A stretch of DNA of 64,000 nucleotides. Origin: Stropharia rugosoannulata. Lineage: Eukaryota > Basidiomycota > Agaricomycetes > Agaricales > Strophariaceae. A program made the position numbers and the translations under genes. Positions 12,106-24,602 of the stretch are shown here, one piece after another (the stretch's first letter is position 1; each line of letters starts with the position of its first letter). Where the stretch lies: NCBI GenBank assembly GCA_028532985.1, contig JANCIK010000011.1, positions 1,302,001-1,366,000 on the forward strand. Reading direction: 5' to 3'. The notes beneath the pieces are model-generated. The model was given only the letters and a program-made list of their open reading frames with translations. It searched no databases and had not been told where the DNA came from.

Positions 12106-15100
12106 CTACACGAGTCGACTTGCATATTTCTTGTCAAGAGCTGTCTCTCCTAGTCTGCACAGTTTTGACTGCGACAATCGGTCGTATGTTGCTAAATGAT
12201 CTTTGGAAGGTTTCAGTCCCGGGATAGAAGGCAAAATCCTAAACCCTGAACTATTTGCCGAGGGAAGTGTCCAGTCGTCAATGTTCCAGTCAAGTTCATC
12301 TGATGATTGGCCTAGTTTTTTCTTTACCAATGCCAGTACGGCACGAATTTGAATTTTGAGGCGTTCAAAAGTGAATCCTGGTGCACTTAGCCACTCAGTT
12401 CTGTCGACATGCCACTTGTAATCGACCAGCATCTTGCATGTATTGATGAAAACCTTCGAAAACAGCGTTTTGACAGACTGGTTAGGGATTCCAGTCGAAT
12501 ATGCGATATCAAGCCATATTATGAGTTCAAGGGACCATCCTCGAGCTAGACAGAAGTGCTTTCGTTGGTGGTCTGATAGGCCATTCACATCATACTGTTC
12601 CCATAAGCTATCATCAGAAGCGGACATCGTCGCAAGATAATCCAACCCAGGAGCTGTGTATGTCATATGACAGAGGACATTCATCAAAACTCCAAGGATA
12701 CAAACGGCCAGAAGATCCTCGAAAGACCTGGCGTTTGTTAGATCTGGAATATGACACGCCGCTGAAGCTTGAAAAATAACAATTAGGATATGAATGGTTA
12801 AATAGGATAACAATACCCACCATTCATGACAGCATTTTTTACAAGGTGGGTATGGTAAAAGTTGATCATTTGCGACAAGACGAGACGGGACTCCAAGTAG
12901 GTGGCATTGGTAATGAACAAATCACACATAAAGGTGTGTATTAAAGCCACAAATGTGTCCCCGATAGTCGACGTTGCATAGAAATGGCCTCCGTGGCATA
13001 ATGTATGCTCAGGAGTATACACCGCGTGGACAGTGTTTGGACGCATGATACTGTCGGCAACAAACATTAGCAATTTACGGTTGGAACTGAAAAAGACAAT
13101 CTAACATACAGTTCCGACCCAGGCTGCAGGAGAATAGCTTCAATGTCGAAAAGATCTCCACCAGTTTTGTGTATGCCGAATTGGTCTTGCAGAAGGAAGG
13201 AGGAAACGTTGAAGTCTTCAATTGTTGAACCATGTTTTGGACGCGCAATTATCCACCATTTAGATCCAACTACAACGTCAACGAAGGAACCATATCCGTC
13301 GCCGTCAATATGCCACATGTGAAAAGCGTTTTCTGTTGCTGCAAGACTCCAACGATGATGACCGGTTAAGGAAGGTCCTTTTAACCATCCTTCCTGGTTA
13401 AAGACACTGCGCAGTGCGCGGGCGTCCGATGAAAAAGGAAGCGGGTCGAGTCCAGCGAAAGGGTGTTTTATACCGAGACAATTGAGAATATTTGAGTCTT
13501 TCGATTTTGAAGCCTTGATGAGATCGTCAATCGTTCCTGTGCAAGTCCGTGAGGGCCCATTTGGAATACTTAGATCTTGATACATCCTTGTAAGTACACG
13601 AGATAAATGACACATAAAAAAAAAGCATACCCTGGATGCCTGTGACTGTGCTCGGTTCTCCGATCTCCAGCAAAGCTTCCTCAAAGTTGACATTTCGATG
13701 TCGTTTCCCTGTTACGACAATATGATGCGTGCACAAGATATCCTGAACATCAGATGGTGACAAATTGACAAAATCTGCTTCGGTAATAATTTTGAAGATT
13801 GATTCCTTGCCAGAACCGTTCTGATCGTTAGTCCCCCTAACATGTAAGGGTTTACCATTCTCATAACCCTCTTCTATTTTATTGACTAAAGATTCGAGAA
13901 GTTTCAAAGTTAACTCATCCTGAAGATAGCTTCAGCAAAAGGGTCAATTGCGTAGGGGAATAAGACATACATGACACGCAGGCTCAAACTCAAGTATCTG
14001 CCCTTGCGGCCCCCATGCCTTTATGACTCGATTCATTTTTAGTTTCGGCTTGGGTGGACTGGACATATCAAGATCCAAATTTGGGGGCTCAACCTGCAAA
14101 CATTGTTACGATCGTTCTGAGAATTGTACAGGAAAACGCACAATACTGTCCTGCTCGATTTTTACCCATGGCGTACTAGGTTTTCTGTACACAATACTTT
14201 TGCCGCCGACGGTACGGGCCAATCCTGTGACTTTCTTGGCTTTTGCTTTCGATTTTGATTTCTTCTGACTTCCGATGCGTTCATTATAATCTGTACTTGA
14301 CCGTTTCCGTTTTTGTCGAATAGATTCACTCAATGTCGTGCTCTTTCGGATTCTGTGAGTCGCCTCGAGGCGAGCAGATGCTTGACTGCTGTCATTGAGT
14401 GGTATCTTCTCTTTCGGTGATCTCGAGGTCTCGCTATTAGAAGTGTTGTTGCCATCTATATCCTGCAATCCTCCTGTATCGGCTCTCGTGATATTGGAAG
14501 GTGGCTTGTTGGTCCTCAGACTAGTTGTATCGTTCTCGTCTTTGCTCTCGACAGCGCTGCCTCCGCTCGCGTTCGGAGAGACTACTGTCTCGTCTCTCGA
14601 GAAATTAGACAGTAGCTCATTGGTCCTCTGATGAGTGTCATCACTATCGCTGTCGGTTGGGTGCTCCCTGCTCAAATTCTGCATGTCTACCATCTTGTCG
14701 CTCGCAGACCTGGACGACAACTCGTTGGTCTTCTCAATCGTAGTATCACCGTCACTGTCAATCCTGGTATTGTCCGTATTCTGTGGCCGAACTGTCTCGT
14801 CTCTTGAGTACATGGGAGGAGGCCCGTTGGTATTGTCGTTTGTGCCACTATCGACGTCCATATTATTGTTAGCCTGTGGCTCGGTACAGTCACCATGATG
14901 CCCATTTCTGTCCTCTAATACTTCGCATGTTTGTGGTTCTGCCTGCCCGTCGATATAATGATCAAGGTCCATGTCAATGTCGGTCTCTCGCTCCATACAT
15001 TCGCCCTGTCCTTCTATTTTGTTGCCTTCCGCGCTGATACGTTCAACGTCTATACCAAGACTAGTCTCTCTTTGCATAAAGGCTTTTCTGCCAACCGTAT

Positions 15101-15287
15101 TATCCTCATCATCTAAGCAAATGCCCCCTTGTAATGCAAACAACGCGGTGTTTTGAGATGGGAATAGCGGGTTCTGGTTGGTGATATCGTCACTGTCGAC
15201 ATTTATATCAAAGCTGGGTTCATGGCCGCTCAGGCCAGGACTGCTGCCATCAGCATCGTGAAAGGTTGTGGTAAGAGCGAAGGGCAT
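12106..15287 (-). CDS. JmjC-domain protein with long disordered N-terminus
   Basis: I start at MPFALTTTFH (15287), the first ATG in the frame. The first exon encodes about 390 residues of acidic, Ser/Thr/Asp-rich low-complexity sequence ending in a Lys/Arg-rich stretch (KKSKSKAKAKK), possibly a nuclear localisation signal. Following exons encode a DELTLKLLESLVNKIEEGYE helix and then a cupin core: FHMWHIDGDGY (the H-x-D metal pair), VVVGSKWWIIARPK, DIEAILLQPGSEL and LIMRPNTVHAVYTPEH (second metal His). The C-terminal part, HGGHFYATSTI onwards, is typical of the large Agaricomycete JmjC family. The three iron ligands are present, so it may be catalytic, possibly a histone or protein demethylase or hydroxylase; the target is unknown. 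At least five short introns join cleanly. It sits among transposon-linked genes, and this family is often expanded in such places. Confidence 0.75.
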
Positions 15288-15356
15288 CTCAATTACTAGT
15301 TGCAATTTTTTTTAAATGGAATAACGAAACGATGAAGTTACTTAGTTATATTATTC

Positions 15357-16905
15357 AAATTAAGGAAGTCATAGGCTCACCTCGAAAAAACGAAAAAGCG
15401 TGATCCGTAGGTGGCATGTTGAGCACGCTGGAGACAGGTTCTGAGTCTAGAAGTTGCTTGAGAGAATCATAGATTGTTGTTCGACTGGAGTCCACCGCTA
15501 TTTTAGAAAACGCAGTCCATATTTCACGTTCAACTTGCATTAGAATTGGGGGCTTCTCGTTACCGAGAGCAAGTGATAACTAGATGCCCCTTGTTAAGTA
15601 GATAAATACAGATAGAATTGCTAGAGACTAACATAATTGATCGACTCGCGATTGAAACTGCTCCCAGCCAGGCTAGTCAGGATTAACAGAAAAAGAGGGG
15701 TCAACAACACAGACAGGTGCAATGGCAGGACAAGCTTTGTATGATCATGATTTCCTAGATATAGTTTTATCTTGTCGGAGATGCTGTTTGGACAACTTTT
15801 CATCGTTATAGCCAGAGTCTGGTCATGGATGATATCCAGCACGGTTTGCGGAAGGGCTGGAAGCAATTGGTTCTCCGGCGGTAACGCTTCCTGCAAGAAG
15901 GTAAGGTGAAAGGCTGCGCCACGAAAGTTGGTGGCAATCTTGTCGAATTGCTGAGTCGAATATGAAATTGCCAGTTCCCTAAGATGTGCAAATGTATGTT
16001 GGAAGGTCAGCAACGCATCTGCGCCGGGAACACTGTCTCCGGGTTCACTGGATATTGCCCTCTTGTAGCATTTCTCAAAATTGATAATCAGTTCTCTCCA
16101 ATTATCAAGTTTTTTCCAAAGTTTCCGCACTGTCGCTGGCTGGCTGAGCCGCATATTTTTAGGTCGCGAAGCTGGGAGTGTGTACATTGTGGAAGGAACA
16201 TCCTGGTGGACCAATTGGAGATCCAGCAAATGATAAATCGTAAGGAGAGCTGACACTTGGTGACTATAATTGGCGGCGAGTTTGGCAGATACCCCCGCCC
16301 CAACAACCATAGAGTCTTCCAGAAGGTGGCGTATTAGTTTGGACTCCAGCGTTGGTGACTTATACAGGGTTCTCTCATACACCTGCAATTTTGTTGCCAT
16401 ACGCTGTAATATGCTTTCATCAAACATGGACAGTGCAATTGAAACGTTTAGTTACTTACATGCCAGACAGTGTCCTTGGGGAAGTAATGCGTTATATCAT
16501 GCTGCAAATTGATTCGGTAGAAGGGGAAGACACTGAGTAATCGAGACTGGGTTCGGAAGTTTGTGTCTTCGGTTCGGTCAATTGTGCGATTCAAAAACAT
16601 GACATATACAGGCGTACTAGTTGTGTCGAATCCGCCTGAGTGCACTGCAAGTTCCGAGGTCATGATGTCCATCGCAGAACTGTCCTTGCCAATTGTCGAT
16701 CCTAGCTTCAGCCACAATTACCAGTAGACGTAGAGTGTCACTTACCGATGGCAAAGCCGAAAATTGAAAATAATTCAGCCTCCAGCTACGATGCGTTCGA
16801 GCATGTTCAAGTTTGAGTTGGATGCAAAAATTACAACATCTTCCAAGTTTGGATGGCGCGACTTCAGGGTAGGTCTTCGGTTTTGAGATGGTAACGTAAG
16901 CTATA
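15357..16905 (-). pseudogene. Unrecognised multi-exon gene, 5' end probably broken
   Basis: Exons on the minus strand read HPNLEDVVIFASNSNLNMLE, then FGFAIGSTIGKDSSAMDIM, then a long exon (15621-16427) with helical Leu-rich sequence (LLTIYHLLDLQLVHQDVPST), then MQVEREIWTAFSKIAVDSS (15355-15540). Introns with GTAAGT donors are visible at 16725-16745 and 16450. Near 16780 the frame runs into a stop (IVAGG*), while the next coding block is in another frame. This suggests a 1-nt indel, unless an unseen small intron rescues it. I do not recognise the family. The neighbouring JmjC gene lies about 70 bp downstream in the same orientation. Confidence 0.4.
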
Positions 16906-17487
16906 TTTAGAGTCAGTTGAAGTCAGACTTGGGTGCTTAATATGATTTCAGCATCTCAACAAGTCAAGATCTTCAGACAATTGTCATTATAATGAAATAG
17001 TCAAAAAAAAAAATAAACAGCATAAAAATGGCAGATATTTTAATATGTGGTTGCAAATACATTATCAGAACGAGCGACAAAAGATATCAAACACAATTGA
17101 AGGTTGCTAAAGGCGTCGCAAGATATATCAATTGATTACAGAAACCGTGCACGAGAGTTTTCAAACTGACTGACTGTCCTTTAGACCTGCAAGATTGGTC
17201 AAGCTGAGGGAATATGTGAAGCAGGCAGCTTTTACTAATCGACTTACTACTAGATATGTCTGTTGCCAGTCATGTCAAAATATCTTTGCATAGCTCGTGG
17301 GGTAACGTATTGAGGAATGTTGCGCACATACGAAGGGAAGGGTTGATACATGGCGTTGTCTCTGCAGGTCGGCATGCTACTACATGCTACTAGGATTGAG
17401 GGCATTCCAGAGAAGTAGCAGTGAGATGTAGTACGTAGTAAGTACGGCACCGCCAGCTGTTACTGCTTACAGGAAAATTAGTCAGAA
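16906..17487. other. AT-rich intergenic DNA
   Basis: No gene is seen. It lies between the minus-strand unknown gene and the 28-bp repeat block, and contains short TA-rich and poly-A stretches. Confidence 0.45.
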
Positions 17488-17580
17488 GCTTACTAATCTG
17501 ATTGCTGGCAAGCAGCTTAGTAATCTGCTTCCGGGCAAGCAACTTACTAAGCTGCTGGCTGGCAAGCAGATTAGTAATAC
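17488..17580 (+). repeat. Short tandem block of 27-28-bp units
   Basis: About three and a half degenerate copies of a unit like GCTTACTAATCTG + ATTGCTGGCAAGCA, repeating as CTTAGTAATCTG..GGGCAAGCAA, CTTACTAAGCTG..GGCAAGCAG and ATTAGTAATAC. Each copy has a small palindromic core (AGTAATCT, TTGCTGGCAAGCA). Its place upstream of transposon-type genes fits subterminal transposase-binding repeats of CACTA-like elements, but that is inference. Confidence 0.7.
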
Positions 17581-17785
17581 ATTCGCGGCGTGCCACGTGA
17601 TGCTTGAAAACAAAAGACCAACCTTAGAGTGACGCGACTCAACACAGGCCTGTCGGACTTAGGAACCCATTTTCATCTCTTCTTCCGTACCTAAACATAT
17701 TTGCAAAAATTTTAAAGCTTTCACGGTATGTCGGATGTCCGGGTAGCTTTCTTTCATTCTTCTCTTTAACAAAGAAATAACTAAT

Positions 17786-19994
17786 GTAAGTTAAAGCGTG
17801 CGCAGCGAGCATTTTTCGATTTGGAGGCAACTGCTGTGGATGGCTCGGATTCTGAAGATTCGGGATGCGAAGAGGAGCAGGCAGACTTCCTTGAAGGTAT
17901 CAGGTGACGCGATGCTGGAATACTTGAAGTTGATAACACTGTCGCACCTACAGTTGACGGGCATGTTGACTATGAAGCAGAGGATCGTGCTAGCGTGAAC
18001 CATGGTCTTCTGAGGGCTGACGAAGTAAGGGATCAGGGGAGGTGGCAACAGCTGCTAGATCACGTCCAGGAAATAGTCGATCAACAAAAGGAGGAAAGGA
18101 GGGGCCAAGGTATACTCAACCGCAGCGATGAACAAGCCGAGGCGGATCTTGCAAGTGTGGAACGCACCGCGCTTGCTGATGAGGACGCGGAACTCAACGC
18201 TTGGCGAATCGAGGCTTGGCCATTTGTTCGACAGGATATCTTTGAAGGGATTGATCCTATCCTTCGCAAGGAGATCGAGAACAGAGCTCTAGATGTCTCC
18301 CGGTACTATCACCCAGATTGGCCGTGGGTTAAAATCAGGGGAAAGGGGAGAAAATGGCGGCATTATGCTGGTGACACTGGCCTCGTAACGAAGGTTGAAG
18401 GCGACGTATATCTTGCAGTAATCCCAAGGATTGCATCCAGAAGCGAGGATCAATCACGGCCTTCTCAAGTTCTTGCGAATCGCAGCACTCTGAGGGCACG
18501 AAAAATTCAAAAGGCAGGACCAAGTGGCTCATTCATGTACCATGGACAAACGTATTCTGCCGATGGATGTCTTTTGGTCGAACTGAGCAAGATATCTGTG
18601 CTTCCATTGCTGGAACCTCTTCCGACCTCTTTAGAATTGCAGTTATTCCGTTCGACATCACTACTCTCCAACACAACATCAAATAGGACTGAACAACGTA
18701 TCGTGCAGTCACGCATAAAGAGCAGGAATAGGCTGAAAGTTGTGTCTGGGACGCACTACGGTTTGATTGGCGAGGTACGGGCAACCAATCAAAATGTGAT
18801 CACTGTCTATCTGCCTTCGCTAGGCGTCATGGAAGAAATGGCTTCCGATACTTTGCGAGCTGTGTATTCTGTAGGAGACCAAGTCAAAGTGGTTAATGGT
18901 GAACACACAGGCTTCGTAGGTTGGGTCGTTGGCATTGTAAAGGACCGATTGTTTGTGGTAGACATTCCAGCATCCAAAGAGGTAAATGCAGGCCACTTTT
19001 TCATGCTGACACAAGATGCATTACTTATTCAAACTGCTACTTATGTGTAGATCAAAGTGCTTCAGTCAGACGTTGAGTTCCACAGTGCGGATTACAGCTT
19101 GAATCGTCAAACCCAAACTTCCCATCCGAAATGGAGCAAACTAGGCGAGAGGAATCCCAACGACATTTACAACTCCAAGCATATAGTGGTGATCGGAAAC
19201 CATGTGCTGAAAGGCTACAGAGGTACTATCACGTCTACGACCCCAGATGGCTACGCATTTGTTGAGCTGGACAGCCGGATTGGAACATCCGTCAAAGTCA
19301 ATCTACGGGATTTGGCGTGAGTTTGTTATCATGTATTCGACTCGCATATATTTACATATCTCCAAGGACAACTCATGAGACAGGCAGTTATCAACTTCTG
19401 AATGGAAAATATCTAGACGTTCAAGTCCCCGCTTTCGAATCATCAAGTTCGTTGTCGTCTTCGCTGCTGCTCGAGCAGACGCCAGGATGGGATCCCTCTG
19501 ACTCGTCAAACGATCTGAGTCCTGCTTGGAATCCTTCTTCTCGGACCCCGCCTTGGATCCCTCCGCCTTTGTCTTCTTTGTCCCGGTTAGCGTCTTCTTT
19601 GTCCTCATCCTCACCACGTCCCGTTCACTGGCTGGATGATCCACGTTTACAAAGTCTCAGGATCAAGTTGCAAGTAAACGATGCTTCAGTTCAGAGTCCA
19701 TACGTTGAATTCCTTGGGCTAGAAAATGACCTGGTCAAGGTGAGGGATAAAATGGGGCATGTGTTTGTTCCATTAATTTCCGTTACTCCTCTACTGCCGA
19801 CGTCGGAAGGTGATCTTGTTGTACCGCTAGTGGGTGATATGCAAGGCTATCACTTACGAGTTGTACGCATCGAAGAAGATGTCTGTATATTACGAAAGCT
19901 GGGAGTTAATAGGCCGACCAAGAAGAACCCAGATATACGCCTTGCTACGTCAGACGTCACACAGGTATATCCGATTATTCGTCATACTAGATAA
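17786..19994 (+). CDS. Spt5-like KOW-repeat protein
   Basis: Resembles the transcription-elongation factor Spt5. An acidic start (AFFDLEATAVDGSDSEDSG) is followed by a helical segment and several KOW modules: WVKIRGKGRKWRHYAGDTG, NRLKVVSGTHYGLIGEV, DQVKVVNGEHTGFVGWVVG and HIVVIGNHVLKGYRGTI. A Trp/Ser/Pro-rich tail (TPGWDPSDSSNDLSPAWNPS) recalls the Spt5 C-terminal repeat region, and a last KOW-like fold follows. Introns at about 18981-19050 and 19319-19394 restore the frame. The NGN domain of true Spt5 is not visible. An in-frame TGA at 17905 is either a nonsense change or is removed in a 57-nt intron (17897-17953, weak donor GTATCA). The start codon is not visible: a TAA lies just upstream. 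Many Agaricomycetes carry such Spt5-like genes inside repeats. The adjacent transposase gene on the same strand suggests shared mobility. Confidence 0.7.
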
Positions 19995-20040
19995 TGGGAT
20001 TTTTCAGAACATTGGAATTTGGCCTACAGACTGTAATTAA

Positions 20041-20357
20041 ATATGTAAATGGCTGATCATTTAGCGATACAAGTAGAACCCACCCATTGTATTGCACTAG
20101 GTCGCTTTTAACTACGACATATTAAGTTAGCATCCTAGTTAGAGTGTTATGCGTGTGTTATGTACACAAAATCAGTCTATTCATGTCTCTGAGTCAGTTC
20201 GGCTAACGTCGCAGCCGCGACAAATTCTCAGTATGAATTATACCAACTGTACTGAGCTATTTTCTGTGACTGATTATTCCTTCTCAAGCATCAGAAGCTC
20301 CTTCACCTTCGCACACTTTGGCAGATATACTTCTACGTGGACTCGCCTACTATTGTA
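20041..20357. other. Intergenic between KOW gene and transposase
   Basis: About 0.3-0.4 kb separating two same-strand genes. It presumably holds the 3' UTR of the first and the promoter of the second. No clear motif is seen. Confidence 0.4.
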
Positions 20358-23300
20358 ATGGAGCAACTTTCTTGTGTAACAGGCTGCAACCGCAGATTCG
20401 CTTCAAGTCCAGGACTATCTCGCCACAAGAAAAGTTGCCTGGACGTTCAGCGCCTACGCCATGTTGCTAAAGATGCGCGCAAGAACAATTCAGATCGCAT
20501 GCGCAACCTTTTTAGCCAAGTCACGGCATTGGATAGAAAGCACCGATTACAGGCATGTGCTTCGGAGTGCTTTTTTTTCACGTGTGGCACTGTACTGATT
20601 GGACACTTACTAGGCAGCCGTTGAATCTACATATAAAGCTTACAACGATTCCAGCAACAATGATATTCAGATTGATCTGGCGTTGGAAGATTCACGAATC
20701 GAAGTAAATGAATCAATGCTCGTCGATGAAACCCATGATACAGAGGCCACAGTCTATGCAGATCATGTTGATGTCATTCCAGCTCCTAGTTTGACACGAG
20801 CAGGACGGCCTCGACGGAACTACCGGCTACCGCATCGCTTTGAGGACTTCGTTCCAGAACCTACATCACCTATGGAATATGAGCCCGAGTTAGGCCCTGT
20901 CCGACGTGTCATGTTAATTGTACGGGACCGACTAGTAACGGGTGCTAATGTCTTCGGTATTTGGAGAGATTATCCTCGAAGACCGACGAGGGATCCCGAT
21001 GCATCACTGTCCATAGAAGACCTCGCAGCAAACACCCCAACTGACTTACCCTCGCACCCCACCTTACCACGGTTATCCACCTTGTCACTGAACTCACCTT
21101 TTTGGCCCTTCACAAATGCGACAATATATCGCGTTATGCAATGGTTGAACAATGGTAACACTTCAAAATCCGAAAGTCAAGTGAATGAGCTCGTTGAGAA
21201 GGTTATACTTGCGCCGGACTTCGAACAACAACATCTGATTGGCTTTAATGCCCACAGTGAAAATACGCGCCTTGATGACGCCCTGGAGAAGTCCTCTTTT
21301 CATGAACAGTTCACGCAGAGCAAAGTTGACATATTGATCCCGTCCGGAGCACACGGAATCCCTCCCAAAATTTTCTCTGTGCCTGGGTTATTCCACCGCA
21401 AGCTGACCACAGTAATATCCGAAGCTTTTAAGGGCCCTTTGGCACATTTATTCCATTTCTCTCCCTTCAAATTATATCATACGTCCCCCATCACAGAAAA
21501 AGTGGAGCGTATTTATGGAGAGATCTACAACTCGGATTCTTTCTTGGATACACATGAAGACATTCAACGTCACTCAAAACTTCCCCCGGACGACTTGGAA
21601 TGCAAACGCGAGAAGGTCGTAGCAGCTTTGATGTTCTCATCGGACGCAACCCATCTTACGAATTTCGGAACTGCAAAGGCCTGGCCAATTTACCTTATGA
21701 TAGGCAATCTGTCTAAGTACACCCGGGCAAAGCCTAACTCTGGCGCTATGCATCACCTGGCTTATATCCCATCAGTAAGTGCTGTATCGTATTTTCTACA
21801 CAGAATAATTAATGGGTCTTGTTTCAGTTGCCAGATTCCTTTCAAGATTTTGTTTCAACATTTCATTCCAAGTGGCGGACTCAAAAACAAACTATTATGG
21901 CGCATTGCCGACGAGAGCTCATGCAGGCAGTTTGGAATTTGATCTTAGATGACGATTTCATTCATGTGTTTACATATGGGATGGTCATTACATGTATAGA
22001 TGGAGTTGAGCGCAGAGTTTATCCAAGAATATTCACTTACTCTGCCGACTATCCTGAAAAGTTGGTGACATGTTGTTTTTCGCATATACAGCTAACATCT
22101 AATTTGTCATTTTAGGGTTCTTTTGGCTACCATTCGAGATAACGGGCTCTTCCCTTGCCCGCGATGTCTGATACCCAAGACATCTCTACATAACCTTGGG
22201 TGTCCTGATGACACTGCTATTCGCAAGCCCTGCGTTTGTATTCCTTCGACTAATGTTGTCAAACAAGCGCGGAGGCATATTTATAAAGGCGCCAAAGCAA
22301 TTAACAGCAAAGCCGTGGAGGCGTTACTCAAAAACATTTCTGGTGTCCCAACAGTGGTAAGACTTTTAAACTATCCCCATATTGTTCTATTCATGTTGTT
22401 GTAGAATGCTTTTGTGGCCCGATTGGGACCCGACTTCAACCCGTCGAAAATGTTGACTGTGGATCTATTACATGAGTTTGAACTTGGTATTTGGAAAGGG
22501 CTATTTGTACATCTCATTCGTTTACTTTATGCTGCCGGGAAAGGCACGGAAACTCTAGTAAGCACTCTTGATTCAAGGTATACTTATGTATCTATTTTCT
22601 GCTTTTTAAGAAAACAATTTGATGCACCATCTTTTGTAGATATCGTCAAATATCAACTTTTGGCTCTGGGACAATACGAACTTTCGCAGAAAATTCTTCA
22701 GAAATGAAAAAATTAGCTGCACATGATTTCGAAGATTTATTACAGGTTTGAGGACTTCCAGATCATTAGTATTTTCTGGGTCTTGGCTCATATATTTCAT
22801 TTCACAGTGTGCAATCCCTGCGTTTGATAGCCTCCTTCCTGAGCCTCACAATTGTCGTCTGATAAAATTGCTATATCGTACCGCGGAGTGGCATGCACTT
22901 GCGAAGCTGCGTATGCACACTGAATCAACGCTTGCGTTGCTCGAATCATTGACGGTAGAGTTTGGGCAACTCATGCGCAATTTTGAACAGCTCACATGCT
23001 CTGAATTTGCAACTGAAGAACTTTTGCGTGAGGCTAATGCTCGCAGGCGTCGTGCGAATAATACACTAACCGGTCGCTCCGAGAACCCTGTGTCTCAGGT
23101 TGCTACCAATGGTCAAAACTCGGAAGATAATGTGGAGCCAACCGCTAGCTCGTATGGTAGGTGTCGGGTTATCAAAAGCATGCTTTCACTCACAACAGAC
23201 TTTAGTGACGCCTGTTCGCCCATCTAAAGAACGACAAGCAAAAACGCTTAATATGTCGACAGTTAAGTTCCATTTCCTTGGAGACTACGTTCGACATATT

Positions 23301-24602
23301 CGTCTGTGGGGAACCACAGATTCTTATTCAACCCAGCTGGTAAGATTTATTTCTCTTGCAGCAATACCCCATCCACTTAACGAACGCAGGGTGAGGTAGC
23401 CCACCGCGTAGTGAAGAGGCTGTATGGCCTTTCAAATAAGCGAAACGCTATCCAGCAGATCGGCAACAAATATTGCTGCATACAAGCTCTGCTACCAACG
23501 GAACGTCAAGAGATTGAAAATGCTACTCAAGCTTCCATCAAAGACCATCATCACATATCAAATTCTCGTAATGCTCCCATAAACCTATATGATTTTGTCC
23601 TTAAAAATCCAGGTGATCCTGCAAAAAAGGTGAGTATATATATCACGGTACTTACTATATTCACTAATTGGTCATGTTGTAGAACTTCATATCTTTGTTA
23701 AAAGATCACTTGCTAGGACGAATTCTTGGGAATGATGGAGATATAGAGAAGCAGTTTTCTCCGCAGGATCATCTTACCATTCGAATCAAGAACGAGACGA
23801 TATATCGAGTACACACTGCACGAATTAATTACACCACATACGATATAAGAAGAGATTATGATACAATTAATCCCCGAACTCACCCCTTCATCATGCTTGC
23901 GTCACCCGACTCTAGCCCTGGCTCTCATCCATTTTGGTATGCCGCTGTCTTAGGAATATTTCACGCAGATGTCCAGCACGTTGGTAAAGACTCCCTTGAT
24001 TACCGTGTCCGTCGAATGGAATTTCTCTGGGTAAGATGGTTTGGCACAATTCCTGATGAAGCCTTTGGAAGACAGCAAGGACTTTTGCCAAAAATCGGTT
24101 TTGTTCCGAGCTCCGACGAAAATGCATTTGGTTTTTTGGACCCTTCGCTTGTGTTGCGAGGGTGTCATCTCATACCAGCATTTGAAGACGGAAGAACTAC
24201 TGAACTGCTTCCCACCACCTTGGGCAGTATCACTGAAGCTAGGCGGCCTGACGAACAAGATGACTGGAAGACTTATTATGTTGGAATGTAGGGCTACCCT
24301 CTGATCAGATAAGCTTACTAACTTATGAGCTTCTCAGATTCGTTGACCGTGATATGTTTATGCGGTACTTAGGCCATGGAATTGGTCACCAGGGCCAAAT
24401 TAATGTAAATTGCTATAAGGAAGGCAATGACGGCCACTCCGGAAAGGATGACTCCGCGTCAGAAAATTCACAGAGCTTGCAGCCACAACATACTCTACCA
24501 TCTCTGAACGATGTCGATGAAGAAGACCTTGATAATTACCAAGATGCGTCAGATTCTGACCCCCAATCAGATGGTGAATCAGATTTTGACGTGGATTTGT
24601 AG
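20358..24602 (+). CDS. Plavaka-type (CACTA-like) transposase, first copy
   Basis: Starts at MEQLSCVTGCNRRF with an N-terminal C2H2-like finger (CVTGCNRRFASSPGLSRHKKSC spacing C-x3-C-x12-H-x4-C). The Plavaka core follows: FSSDATHLTNFG, KAWPIYLMIGNLSKY, YSADYPEK, a CPRCLIPKTSLHNLGC knuckle, LTVDLLHEFELGIWKG, and KFHFLGDYVRHIRLWGTTD. The C-terminal part ends in an acidic tail (DASDSDPQSDGESDFDVDL). These are the conserved blocks of the Pfam Plavaka family, a DDE-type CACTA-like transposase of fungi. About ten introns join in frame without a stop, so the protein (about 1,200 residues) looks intact. The first intron appears to use a GC-AG pair (CAG|GCATGT ... CTAG). I could not define terminal inverted repeats. 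The Spt5-like gene lies 0.36 kb upstream. Confidence 0.85.
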
